64,000 bases of DNA from assembly GCA_050084515.1 (NCBI GenBank), contig CM114275.1:4340001-4404000 (forward strand), written 5' to 3'. The translations under genes were made by a program, and so were the position numbers. Below the pieces are notes generated by a model. The model was not told where the DNA came from, searched no databases, and saw only the letters and a list, made by a program, of their open reading frames with translations. The stretch comes from Blasia pusilla (taxonomy: Eukaryota; Marchantiophyta; Marchantiopsida; Blasiales). Positions 1 to 11,300 of the stretch are shown here, piece by piece (position 1 is the first letter of the stretch; each line of letters opens with the position of its first letter).

Positions 1-1305
1 CTCAGCTCGAGTAACTTGAAGCATGTGAGATAATCGTAGAGGATTGGTAGGAACTGGAAGACTGCAAGCAGAGGTTAAGAAATTAATATATATGATTATA
101 ATAAGAATAAATATACATACAAACATATCTCTATTAAATTTGAGTATATAGTTTAGAAATATACATTGGAGATGGAAAGACCACAATCCTAGAGTTTGGA
201 ATAGCTTCAACTTCATGATGTACCATAATTGGCCTGCAAAAAAATTTGTTATTAGAAATGATTCATAAAAATTTAAAACCAAGTAGGAAGCATCAATAAT
301 AAAAGTATGTAAAGCATACCTTGTATTAGCTTGAGTATGAAAGTCATTAGTAGTCATAGCCTCGACTTCCTCTCTAGGAAGAAGATTCACACACAATTGA
401 TAAACATTCGCATGGGCCAAATTATGGTGCCTTCTTCTTTGGCCTTGTGCTCGTGCAACTTGAAGCATAGCATGTAATCCCCGAGGGTTGGACGGAAGTG
501 GAAGACTGAGAAAAATAATATTAATAAAAATCAAGTCAAAAAAATTAAATTAAAAAAAGTAAATTAAAAAAACCAATAAAAAGAAAGAAATTAATGAGTG
601 GATAAAACGTACATTGGAGACGATGTAGAGTCTATTAAAGCATGAAGATTTCTATTGGAAGGTGTTGCTACCAACCTGAACAAACAATAAAAAAAGTCAT
701 AATACGAAAAAAAATTATAACTATCATTATAATAAAAGTAGAAATGTTATACATAAATAATACCTTCTAGTATTTGCGCCTGGTGAGTCATCAATGATGG
801 ATGGTTGTAATTCTTCCATCAATGGAACATTCACAACAACTTCAATAGATCTCAATTCAACTAATTTAGCATGTCTTCGCTTTTGTCCTTGAGCTCTCAC
901 AATTTGATGTATATCACGTAATCGTTTCGGGTTCGATGGATTTGGAAGTCTACATCACAAACATGAAAGATATTAAAGTCACACAACAAATCTAGAGTGT
1001 GCACATATGGTTACGATATCATTCTATAATCATATTGCTAAGTATCCTTACATTGGAGATGACAAAGTCGTTGAATGAGTTACAAATCACATATCATGAA
1101 GCGCCCTTCTGTTTCTTTGAGAAGCAACCCTTCTAACCTTCTTATATGCAAGCTTCTCTGTTTCCTCCGAAATCCGTATAGAAGATAGAGCACTACATGA
1201 AATGTGGTGATCATGCTCCACATTAGGTAAAGAGACTACATTGGTGATGTCTGCGAATGGTCTTTTTTCATTTTGCCTTGATGGTTCCTCTTGAGATTCA
1301 TGCAT
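1..1305 (-). CDS. Partial multi-exon hypothetical gene with repeated exon pairs
   Basis: I do not recognise this protein. On the minus strand six exons with GT-AG borders can be read: about 1305-1052, 949-764, 675-613, 505-320, 233-165 and 61 to beyond the window edge. All joins are phase 2, so whole exons can be duplicated without breaking the frame. Long exons (exactly 186 nt each) begin with a motif like LPxPSNPxRLxxM, followed by QxARAQGQxRRH and ending in ANTR. Short exons (63-69 nt) end in SSPI or PSPI. The long-short pair occurs twice and a third long exon starts at 61. The first exon has an in-frame TGA at 1087-1089 before its donor, so this copy may be broken or exon 1 may be wrongly defined. 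The arginine/glutamine-rich motif suggests a basic, possibly nucleic-acid-binding surface, but that is only inference. Confidence 0.5.
320..505 (-). repeat. 186-nt repeated exon, copy 2
   Basis: Symmetric phase-2 exon with acceptor ctcag and donor gtatgc. It encodes LPLPSNPRGLHAMLQ, then VARAQGQRRRH, and ends in QANTR. A third copy begins at position 61 (LPVPTNPLRLSHMLQ) and runs off the window. Confidence 0.6.
764..949 (-). repeat. 186-nt repeated exon, copy 1
   Basis: Symmetric phase-2 exon, acceptor at 950-951 and donor at 761-763. It encodes LPNPSNPKRLRDIHQ followed by an arginine/glutamine-rich stretch and ends in GANTR. It has the same length and pattern as the exon at 320-505. Confidence 0.6.
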
Positions 1306-1617
1306 CTTGTGACAATATCAACCATCCGACCAAAATATGTATTGTCAATATATAAAAAAATAATAGAAAAAAAGAGAAAAATTTGTAAAAAAAACTTAAA
1401 CTCAAGATTTGGTCTTTGAATATTATAATCTATATTAAAAAATAAATTTACAGATAATTGAAGTTTTTATAAAAATCTGAAATAGGAAAATCATTCTAAC
1501 GGGCACGAGACTCGGCCGTACTCATCTCACTTGAGTCCTCAGAGCAAATTGAATGACAATCACTAATTTCCCATGACCCCGACCCGTAACAATCACGTAC
1601 AAATGAATGGCTAGATG

Positions 1618-2064
1618 CTATAGGGTGCGATTAAGGATGCAATCATGTGTGGAATCTGTATCTCCTTCTCCCTCATGACCTCCAACTACTTCTTGTGAAA
1701 TAGAATGATGATTCACCACAGGTGTGGTTAAAATCCTAGATACACTATCATCATAACTACAACTCTGACCATTTCTCAAAGGGCTTATGCTAACATTAGG
1801 AGCATTAATCCCATTTTCGAAAATTGGCAATGGTACATAGCTAGGACTTAAAGCCTTATCCATATTTTCAAAAATCGGCGATGGAACATAGCCAGGACTT
1901 GAAGCATTATTCCTATTTTCAACGATCGGCGAGGGGACATACTCCGGACTTGCTATTTGTATCACCTCTATGACGTCAACATCTATAGGTGTATAATCCC
2001 TTTCTTGTTCATCAAGAGGAACGTAGAACTCACCATCGCTATAGCGTAATTCGTCAACACTCAT
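1618..2064 (-). CDS. Hypothetical acidic protein with three SPxYVPSPI repeats
   Basis: Open frame of 148 codons starting at ATG 2064, just downstream of a plausible splice acceptor (aatgcag). It holds three near-tandem repeats of about 22 residues with the core SPxYVPxPIxEN, then a Ser/Asp-rich tail. No known domain, signal peptide or membrane segment is visible. It may be an upstream exon of the repeated-exon gene at 1-1305, which lies downstream on the same strand, but the intervening splice sites were not resolved. Low-complexity repeats of this kind fit a disordered region. Function is unknown. Confidence 0.4.
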   Translation of the reverse strand: MSVDELRYSDGEFYVPLDEQERDYTPIDVDVIEVIQIASPEYVPSPIVENRNNASSPGYVPSPIFENMDKALSPSYVPLPIFENGINAPNVSISPLRNGQSCSYDDSVSRILTTPVVNHHSISQEVVGGHEGEGDTDSTHDCILNRTL

Positions 2065-2339
2065 TTATAAAGTATCCTGCATTATCCACACAATTATTTA
2101 AATAAAAGAAATATTTCAAAATAATGAAAGAAATACTCAATAGAAAATGATACTAAATCTCCACACCTGAATATTAGAACACAAGCAGAGAAGACTTACT
2201 TTTTTGAGTCACTCCTCTCCCAAAGAAATGAAACTTGATCGTTTGCTCAACTCAACAATCTCAAAGACATATATCGAGAACAAAACAAACATGGATTTGA
2301 TGATTAATTGGATATACACAATAGATAGTACTCTCTAGG

Positions 2340-2768
2340 CTACTTATCTCCAATATCTCGACTATCTGCACTTATGTCTAAATCCCCATAATCCATACAC
2401 CTATATTCCAGGTCGAACTCATCACCAACATACCATCCCTCGGAATCATAGAGGGAAGTGGAGGAATATTCTCCATTGTTAAGTTCTTCAAGACCAGGAC
2501 AAATATCTATAAAGTATCTCTCATTACTATTGAGAGTAATCACAATTTCCTCGCCTATTGAGACTTCTCTAACCTCCTGATTCCCATTGAAACCATTTGA
2601 AATAGGAGCAAAAAATTTAGGGTCCATATCAAACAATCTTTGTTTTTGTTCAGAGCGAGATAATGAAAATCTATGTTCATCTCTCTCTACCAAATATTCA
2701 AGACTCCTATTTATTACAATTTCTTTCACAATTATCGGCCTCTTGCATCTCGATGAGAGAGTTGACAT
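2340..2768 (-). CDS. Hypothetical acidic protein, 142 codons
   Basis: Open frame from an ATG at 2768 to a stop at 2340 on the minus strand. The N-terminus is basic (MSTLSSRCKRPIIVKE). The rest is strongly acidic, with many Asp, Glu and Tyr residues. There is no recognisable domain. It could be a 5' exon of the gene that continues at 2064-1618, since both lie on the same strand 280 bp apart, or a separate small gene, or chance. I cannot assign a role. Confidence 0.3.
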   Translation of the reverse strand: MSTLSSRCKRPIIVKEIVINRSLEYLVERDEHRFSLSRSEQKQRLFDMDPKFFAPISNGFNGNQEVREVSIGEEIVITLNSNERYFIDICPGLEELNNGEYSSTSLYDSEGWYVGDEFDLEYRCMDYGDLDISADSRDIGDK

Positions 2769-3052
2769 GGCGTAAGCTAGTTAGCCTCACTCCGCATATA
2801 CAATATTATTCACTGCAAATTTAAAAAGAGCATATTAAATTTTCAATATAATTAGATAATTCAAGTAAAAAAACATAACTACTAATATAATTTCATAAGA
2901 CTCAAATAATAAAAACCAAATAAGAGCATAAGAAAAAGGATTTTCTTAAGTAAAAGCCGAAGTCTCCCTAGTATGGCGCACTTAAATGACCCCATGCCCC
3001 TGACATATAGCAGGGCTATGTGAGTAAGGCCGAGTCGTGAAGTGCGGGCCGA

Positions 3053-3080
3053 GTGGGCCGGGTTCGAACCCCGCTCCTGA
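3053..3080 (+). other. tRNA-like B-box (possible SINE trace)
   Basis: The string ggttcgaaccccgc matches the RNA polymerase III B-box/T-loop pattern GGTTCGAANCC, with a 4-bp stem cggg/cccg around the loop ttcgaac. I find no acceptor stem, anticodon arm or clear A-box at the right distance, so this is not a tRNA gene. It could be the relic head of a tRNA-derived SINE. Confidence 0.3.
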
Positions 3081-3278
3081 CAGGAATATGTTGTACGCAC
3101 GAATATGTCGGGTCGCCTATTGGTGCAATTCAAAGGGCATAGTAAGAGGATTACATATCGTCACGAGGTCTTTGGTAGGTGTGCAGTTCGCTCTTTACAC
3201 GAGGATCGACGTTGCTCGAGCTTCTCAAGAGAAGCGTCCAAAGCTTTTTCAATATGCTCTGCTCTCTATGTCTTTGGA

Positions 3279-3310
3279 GAAGTCGGGTGATGGTGGTCCC
3301 TCTCTCTCAG
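3279..3310 (+). repeat. 32-bp direct repeat, left copy
   Basis: The 32 bases from gaagtcgggtgatggtgg to ctctctctcag recur identically at 5141-5172. The two copies bracket the amplified F-box/LRR region. The 3' end resembles a splice acceptor. Confidence 0.7.
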
Positions 3311-3339
3311 CCCTGTAGACACTGGAAGTTCAGAAGTTC

Positions 3340-5129
3340 ATGCAGGACGGGATATATGAAACTCCAAGTATCCACGTCTCGTTGGTGAGTCTGGCGGAAG
3401 GATATCCATTGCTGCAGGAGCTTGAGATACATCAGTGCTCCGATGAGACGATATCTGCTGTAGCAAAATTCCAGAATGTGCAGATCTTGCGAATAGTGGG
3501 CATGGTAGAAGGGCTTAGCAGATGCTCGTTTACGGATGTAGGATTGACGATTCTGGCAAGAAGCTGCCGATGTCTAATGAAGCTTGAGCTCATTGGTTGC
3601 GAGGCTAGCAATCGGGCAATGCTGTTTGATGCTGGAGGAACTCACATATCCAGTACAAGATTCGAGGAAGGGTGGGTGGCAGCACTGAGCTACCATGACA
3701 GTCTGAGGACGTTACGGTTATCCACGTCTCGTTGGTGAGTCTCGCGGAAGGATATCCATTGCTGCAGAAGCTTGAGATAGATCAGTGCTCCGATGAGACG
3801 ATATCTGCTGTAGCAAAATTCCAGAATGTGCAGATCTTGCGAATAGTGGGCATGGTAGAAGGGCTTAGCAGATGCTCGTTTACGGATGTAGGATTGACGA
3901 TTCTCGCACGAAGCTGCCCACGTCTAATGAAGCTTGAGCTCATTGGTTGCGAGGCTAGCAATCGGGCAATGCTGTTTGATGCTGGAGGAACTCACATTAT
4001 CCAATATAGGATTCGAGGAAGGGTGGGTGGCAGGATTGAGCTACTATGACAGTCTGAGGAGGTTACGGTTATCCACGTCTCGTTGGTGAGTCTGGCGGAA
4101 GGATATCCATTGCTGCAGGAGCTTGAGATACATCAGTGCTCCGATGAGACGATATCTGCTGTAGCAAAATTCCAGAATGTGCAGATCTTGCGATTAGTGG
4201 GCACGGTAGAAGGGCTTAGCAGATGCTCGTTTACGGATGTAGGATTGACGATTCGCACGCACGGCGCCGGCGTCTAATGAAGATTGAGCTCATTGGTTGC
4301 GCAGGCTAGCAATCGGGCAATCTTTGTTTGATGTTGGAGGAACTCACATTATCCAATGTAGGATTCGAGGAAGGGTGGATGGGGGATCGAGCTACTATGA
4401 CGATCGAGGGCGTTACGGTTATCCACGCCTCGTTGGTGAGTCCGGCGGAAGGATATCCATTGCATTGCAGGAGCTTGAGATACATCGGTGCTCGATGAGA
4501 CGATATCTTTGTAGCAAAATTCCGAGAATGTGAGATCTTGCGATTAGTGGGCACGGTAGAAGGGCTTAGCGGATGCTCGTTTACGGATGTAGGATTGACG
4601 ATTATGGCAAGAAGTCGCCGACGTCTAATGAAGATTGAGCTCATTGGTTGCGAGGCTAGCTTTGCGGGCATTGCAAGCAATCGGGCAATCTTTGTTTGAT
4701 CTTTGGAGGAACTCACATTATCCAAAGACAAGATTCGAGGAAGGGTGGGTGGCGGGGATGAGCTACCATGATCCGAGGACGTTACGGTTAGAAAGTTGCA
4801 AGTACATTGACCGCAACCGGGACCCGTGAGAGCTCTGGCGCCGTCCCACTCTTGAGCGTTTGCAACTAGCATGCTGCGACCTTCGTGATAAATTTGCGTT
4901 CGGGGCCCTGCTCAGTGTCTGCACGAATGTGAAGGAACTCGAGTTTCAGAACTGTTGGGACTTAGAGGAAGAAACTCTTCTTCACCCTGGAACTGTACAA
5001 TCAAACATCCTTTCAATTCTTATGGAGTGCGCATTCGCAGTTGTTTGTAGGAATCTTCCAGCACATAAGCTCTACGCACACAAATGGGAAGGGGAGCATA
5101 GTGTTGTTGCTCATGCTACTGTCGGGTGA
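3340..5129 (+). pseudogene. F-box/LRR (RNI-like) gene fragment, internally amplified and decayed
   Basis: The translated pieces resemble the leucine-rich half of plant RNI-like F-box proteins of the At5g07670/At5g51370 type. Motifs in order are SLAEGYPLLQELEI, SFTDVGLTILARSC, LMKLELIGCEAS, EEGWVAALSYHDSLRTLRL, and near the end LACCDLRDKFAFGALLS and ELEFQNCWDLEEETL. Intact relatives are SCF ubiquitin-ligase substrate adaptors with an N-terminal F-box and C-terminal LRRs. Here no F-box is visible. The middle LRR segment is repeated four times with frame changes at the borders (unit lengths 350/351/350), and the last units carry many small indels. The C-terminal piece (about 4835-5000) follows in another frame. 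I call it a pseudogene. A functional product would need splicing that I cannot see. Confidence 0.6.
3371..4790 (+). repeat. Four tandem 350-bp units inside the F-box/LRR gene
   Basis: Units begin with tccacgtctcgttggtgag (or tccacgcctcg) at 3371, 3721, 4072 and 4422. Units 1 and 2 are nearly identical. Units 3 and 4 are progressively more altered. Spacing is 350, 351 and 350 bp, so only the 351-bp step keeps the reading frame. Confidence 0.85.
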
Positions 5130-5140
5130 TGGTGGAGATG

Positions 5141-5172
5141 GAAGTCGGGTGATGGTGGTCCCTCTCTCTCAG
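5141..5172 (+). repeat. 32-bp direct repeat, right copy
   Basis: Identical to 3279-3310. A shortened extra copy of its first part (gtcgggtgatggtgg) lies just upstream at about 5121-5135. Confidence 0.7.
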
Positions 5173-5234
5173 CAATTCAGGAGCATGAGCTCCCGAGACT
5201 CACCACAGGTCAATTGACGAACGGGTTTTGCTGA

Positions 5235-6034
5235 CTATGAATGCCCGCACACAGAGAGAGAGAGAGAAAAAAAAACTACCATATTAGATGAGCGACGTTG
5301 GACTGCGTAATGTACCGGGATAATGAATGAATGAATTCGCGTATGATTGGATTGGACGTCTCTTCTTGTCTCCTGTGCCTCGCCTGTAACTTTCTTGAAA
5401 TTTTGCCTCAGCCCATCTCCAGCGTGCTCGACCTTCGATTGCAAGTTCTCCCCCAAGTTCTGAACCTTGCCGACGGAATCGTTGAACTTGTTCTTCAAAT
5501 CTTCTTCAGCATTCTCAACCTTCCGATGCAAGTCTTTGCCCGAGTCTTGAGCATTTCTAGTGGCCTGGTCAAAATTTTTCTTCAATTCATCGCCAGAATT
5601 CTTGGCCTGGTCAATCGCCTTCTCATGTTCCAAATTAAAAATGATAGGAACAAGTACATCGATACTTTGGAATTTTCGACTTCCGCAATTTGTTTGATAT
5701 GTAGCGCAAGCTTTCCATGTGAGAGTCGACATCGGCTTTTAAATGGAAGATCATGGCTTACCTTCACACTCTCGGCCTCGTTCTTCAGATCCTTGCTGGT
5801 AGACCTAACGTGGTCACCAACATTATCGAACTGTTCACGACCAGATTTCGCAGCTTCGCTCGACTTATCCTTCACAGTCTCCGATACATCTTCTGCGCTT
5901 ATCTTAAACTTTTCAGTGGCGTCGGTTACAAAGTTTCCAGCCTGATTGAAACCGCTCTTAATGTTGTCCGCTACCTTGTTTGCAACATCCTTCACTGAGT
6001 CAACAATCGCTGGTCATTTATCGGCAAAAGACAT
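5235..6034 (-). CDS. LEA-like (group 3 / LEA_4 type) protein, early stop
   Basis: Two exons (6034-5762 and 5621-5235) join in phase 0 across a GT-AG intron to 219 codons. The product is hydrophilic, with repeated amphipathic 11-mer-like segments rich in Lys, Ala, Asp and Glu (for example KVENAEEDLKNKFNDSVGK and KVEHAGDGLRQNFKKVTGE). This is typical of late-embryogenesis-abundant proteins that fold into helices on drying and protect membranes and proteins. The natural start is ATG at 6034 (MSFADK), but codon 7 is TGA (6014-6016). The frame then continues without a break from 6013. So the allele is a pseudogene, or the base is a sequencing error, or translation starts at a later codon. The last ~30 residues look unlike the repeats and may be read-through into a non-coding tail. 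Confidence 0.6.
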
Positions 6035-8387
6035 GGAGAACGGCTTGAGTAAGGAACAGATTCAGTAACTATGAGGTATCGGCGATGAGCAGATGAATTA
6101 AAATCATCAAATCTCCACTTTAACTCGCTCGCCCTTACTTCCACGAGTGGAGTCTAGGCCCAAAAAGCAAAGTGGAGACATGCATAATAATCAAGTGAGG
6201 AATTCTAAAGTCAAAATGAATTATGAGCTACACCGAGATTCACAAGGAGCTTCCAAATTCTTACCACGAGTGCTTGCAAATTCTTCCGAGGCTGTCTCTA
6301 TTATGCTTTCGTTGTAGTTCCACTCCCTCCTCTCTCAAAATGGTAGATCCCCCTATTCTGCCTCCACTTCCTTCTCCAAAGTAACTCAAGCCAAGCATTT
6401 GTTTGCACTTAAGCAACTCAGATGCTCGTACGTGTCCGTTTCTAGAGATAATAGCATTCAGAGGTGTCATTGTATGGAGCACACATAACTCTTTGAATAC
6501 TGTTTTGATGTTTGTCCCAAAGCAAATGGCTACTTTAGCTCCTTACTTTTATTACCTAAATCAAATCTGAATTTAAGACATTCAAACATGTGGGTGCAGG
6601 GAGTTACGCTTGTCCTCAAATATTTTTGGTTGTTATGTCTCTAAGAAGGAAGTTGAGACATCTATTTGGGGAGGACCTTATTTTCTTTAAGGAAAAAAAA
6701 CTACCATATTAAGTAACTCCCCCCTCCTCACATTATAGTATAGATGCTCTCAATAGGACTATTTCTAGCTTTAATAGGATTAGTTCTAGCCTTTTTCCAT
6801 AGCGTGAACAATGGCCCTCGGGTAGTAATAGTTTCCGATACGAGCCTCCAAAATGTATTTGACTACAAATAGAAACGAGACAAAGTGGAATCAATTCACT
6901 AAATTTTCTTTTTGATATGCGTGAAACATTTTAAATAATTTCATGCATAGTACGATCTATGTAGTGATCATAACTAAGCATGGGATAACTATCATTACAT
7001 CCTAAGGTTGACAAATCGGATGGTAAGTGTTACAAAATGAATGGATCTAGAGTCTGATTAGAAAAGAAATAATCACAATAGGATCATATGCAAAGAAGTA
7101 CCATGGTTCATTCCACAAGGAGCTACAGACATAACTAAATATCTTTAGACTTTCATAACTTCAAAATAGATACAAATGAGAGTGCTTCCCACTCCCTCTC
7201 CTATTTCTGCTCTCCACCAAGGAACGTACACATCTGGTTGTGTGTGCAGAAAACTCCTCCTTGGTCTCTCAACTAAACACTTTCTACCAACCTACAAAGA
7301 TTTCTCATGAATTATGATCTTTTTAATAGAGAGTACTCTTGAATTACTCAACTATCAAAGATAAGTTACAAGATAATTGTCTCGTCTCGTAAGATGGATT
7401 GACAAATATGTGTATAGTGCCTTCGAGGAGATTAGAAGACAACCTCACTAGGTTGAGGATGACCTACTATGGCCTCCCTTGGATAACCTAAGAGACTCCT
7501 TTTCCTATTATTTTGGCACATTTGAAATTGTATTAAAAAATTACTAGTTCGAATGAATTTTTATTTTGAAACGTAATTAACTTTGCATTTGCGAATTGAC
7601 CCTTTATTTCCTAGAGCTGGTCAAGAACCTATGGATACAATCATTGAAAATATCTTGGTGTATCATATCCTATGTCACGAGCAAGTGTAATATTTTGTAT
7701 GTATATATTCAGTGAGTGATAGCAATGCATGTAATGACATGTATGACACAATTGTTTTCAAAAGTACGATCGCACCATTGAATACAACTCTTACAATTTT
7801 TCGTACATGGCTAGCCTCATAATTATTTTCTAGTTAATTCTACCCATTTATGATTCCTAGATCAAAATTAATGCTACTCCATGCCCCGCATGATGAATAT
7901 ACATCTAACCTACGCCCAATTATTTTTCCTCAAGAAGAGTAAACATAATCTAAACTCAATCGTTCTCATTCCTTAGAGCTACATGCAAAAAGCCCAATTC
8001 AATTATTCATTTTAACTTAATATCACTCAACTCTTTCTAAATCTTATTTTCCTACGAGCTACCTATCTAATCTAAGCCCAATCTACATTATCAAACATCT
8101 CTTTGTCTGAACACTTGTCATTTTGCCTCGTGTCACCTCTAATCCACTTAGAAACGGTGCAAAGGATTAGGAGGAGGAGGACGACTCTTCTAGTTGGTAA
8201 AGCCTATCTCAACCCGATTAATGACAGCGAAAAGCAGAGCCCTCTTTATGTGGAGAACTCGATCATTACAAGGCAGAAGTACTCGAGCGATTGGGATATG
8301 GCCACCCTCAGGATTTTGGAACTGCTTCAGGTTACCGCGCAGTGAAGCTATTGCAGTACTTGGCGCATTCGTCGTCAGCTTTACTCC
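6035..8387. other. Intergenic, no gene seen
   Basis: About 2.35 kb of AT-rich sequence between the LEA-like gene and the 3' end of the ABC transporter. Only short chance frames occur. A 19-base string (aaaaaaaactaccatatta) at 6693-6711 repeats one at 5268-5286. The stretch next to 8387 should hold the transporter's 3' UTR. Confidence 0.5.
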
Positions 8388-11300
8388 TCAGCGACGTTGG
8401 AAATTGAATCTGGCAATCGTGACCATGAAGACGGCCGCGAAAAGTGCGGAGAAGACGATGCCCATGACTGCCGTCACGGGGAGGAAACTATATCTGAAAC
8501 CGAAAGTCTGCCGCAGAAACACGTCTATTTGTGTCGTTGTTCCGTCGTTCAGCAGCATGTCTTCGTGCGAGTCGCCAAATTGTGCCATCGTAGTTCCATA
8601 GAAAGAGTAGGCCAGCGGGCAGAGCCAGTAGTACCAAATCCACCACACGGGGATATCCTGGATAGCAAAATTTCCAACTCGAATCAGTCACAGATCAATA
8701 TCCCAGGTCCCGCGCCGAAACCGAAGACATTTTTCGTCGTGTCTTTTGTCAACATCCATACCACCTTCTCCCTTAGCACATTTGGCCTCTCGACGAGCTT
8801 CTCACGCCCTTTCATTGACGCATTGCTTGCTTGCTTCTTCTTGAGAAAGGATTTGCATATTGTATACTACGGTACAAGGTCAGACTGGCTGGCTACTCTT
8901 TGTGATCTGGACCGATCAGCGGGCTCAAAACTCAACATAACTACGAGGCTAATCATGATCTTGACAAGCTTAGAGGCGTATGGGAAATTATGTGCTTGAG
9001 AAAATGAGAAGGTTGTTTGATGGACTTACCGGCCTCGGTATCAAGAAACCCGAGAACAGATTGAAAAATCCGTAGAACAACGTAGCTACAATGGATGCGA
9101 CTTGCTGGTTTGGAGTGAGCCCGACCGCCATCATCCCGTAATAGCTGAAGTAGAGGAGTGTGAAGTACATGAAGTAAACGTACCAAAAGAATTTTGCTCC
9201 AGTCCACTCCAATTCCATCATGGAATAGGTGATTGTCCCGAAAATCAGAGCCTGTACCAAACAGTACGGCGTCTCGATCAACACCTGCACAGGCAATGAA
9301 CGAAGAGAAGCGTTACCGTGTCAGATACCATCAAATCGTTCAGAAAAAAAATAAAATCTTACGAGGTAATTCCCCTCGTTGAGCGACTTGAGAATTGTTT
9401 TCATGAACATGACGTATATATGTCTAATACATATATTTGATACTCTTCTACTTCTGCTATCAGGAATGAAGGACACGTTGACAATCATGCGCATATGGCA
9501 AATTACCTGCCCGATACCGTATGGAATTGCAGAATACATCCCCGCGGCTCTCTCTCGGTAGAACACAGTTCGTTCTGTTGCTACAATGGGCAGAACTTGA
9601 CGCGCATTGTTCACTCCCAAAAAGACGGTGCTTCCGTACATAGCACCCAATACCGAAAACAGGTTACCTTGCGTATTTCTGCAGTCCGACAGAACTTTGT
9701 TGAGACGACGTGGACCATGTGAGGAAGTTTACCAGGCGGTCAACGAAATTTCTCTTGCTAGTAAAAGCGATTCTGAAGTCTAGTGGAGGGTATGCGCGTT
9801 CCGGTAAGGCATTACAGCGATCTCATCTCAAAGGCATCAAGGCTCTGTTGTCACGGTGGATTAAGTCGAGGATTCTTACCTTTTAGGGCCTATTTTCCAG
9901 AAAATCGACCCGAGAGCAAGGCTGCACACGAGAGTGAACAAAATGCGCACAACGTTGTATGCAGGGTTGCGCCAGTATGTCAGATGCTGCTTCCACAAGC
10001 AAGATAAGATCTGAGAGAAGAAGGACTGAGAATATTGTGTTGGGAACCACAAATCCTTCGCGTTTGGAGCCGGCTGGCTAAGTTCCATAACCAGTTCCTT
10101 ATTCTTCCTGTCAACAGGCAAGTCATGGTGAGAAAAATGGATTGGATTTGCGGACGATCGAGGAATGCAAGGGCGAATACTAGATCGAGCCTGACGGAAG
10201 TGCGGGGGTTTTCATGAACTCATCGAACAGCGAAAAATTGCCAGTATTTCTTTTATCAACGATAAACGTGCACGCACTGGTATAGAGCTGATTTCTCATA
10301 AATATCCGCGAAATCCACCCCAAGCTTGTTCTCAACACCGATAGAAGAAGCTTCCAACATCCACGTAGCTGGATTATAGTCCTCCTTGATCTTCGGGACA
10401 CCGGGAATAGCCTGTTCATGGAAGGAAACAAAAGAGTAAAATCCTCAAGTGATTTCGCACGATTCATTCAAGCTGCGAAAAAGATCCTTCAGTAAATCAT
10501 CTAAAGTATGTGTGAATCTACCTCGAAGTACTGCACTAGCTTCCGGGATCTTCGTCCCAGAGGACCGCCGTAAATGACTCGCCCACCACGCTTCATAAGA
10601 AGTAACTGCAGGGCGACATTTTAACACCTTAAAACATTACTCTTTGGGAATGCGATGGACTCGCAGCAATGGGCCCAGGAAATGACGATCGATCGAGCTA
10701 ACCCTCGTGGAAGAAAGATACTGATCACATCTGACCGTGGACAGACACGTTCAAGATACTTCGGTGCTGTTGGTACTGCTGCATAATATGAGGAGCGATA
10801 ATGTTTGAAGTGAGGAGGTGAGGAACGCACCTCATCAAAAGACTCAAAAATGTCGATGCTAGGTTGATGGATTGTGCACACCACTGTCCGACCAGTGTCT
10901 ACTGTATTGCGGACAGTTCTCATGACAATTGCGGCAGCCCGAGCATCCAGCCCAGAGGTTGGTTCGTCCATGAATATAATTGAAGGATTAGCCACTAGCT
11001 CTACAGCAATAGTAAGCCTCTTTCTTTGCTCCGTCGAGAGACCACTAACGGCAGGAAGACCGACCAGTGCATTTCTCAACGTCGTCAACTCCACCAACTC
11101 CATCACTTCGAACACGAATTTCTGCGCTTTCGTTGTGTTTTTGTCAATCGCTTCTTCAATCAAAGAAACAAAGTTGCTCTCTGCTCTAGGCTAGTCCACA
11201 AGCCGAATTTAATCAAAAGCTTCTGAGTGCTGTGCCTGCCCACATTCCACTTCGGCTTTATAGTCATGCACAGCTTACCTCTTTGGTCTCATTGTCCACA

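Noticed and set aside
3001-3080. Possible tRNA gene around the ggttcgaacccc string
   Set aside because: Only the T-loop/B-box part fits. No acceptor stem, anticodon stem or properly placed A-box could be paired.
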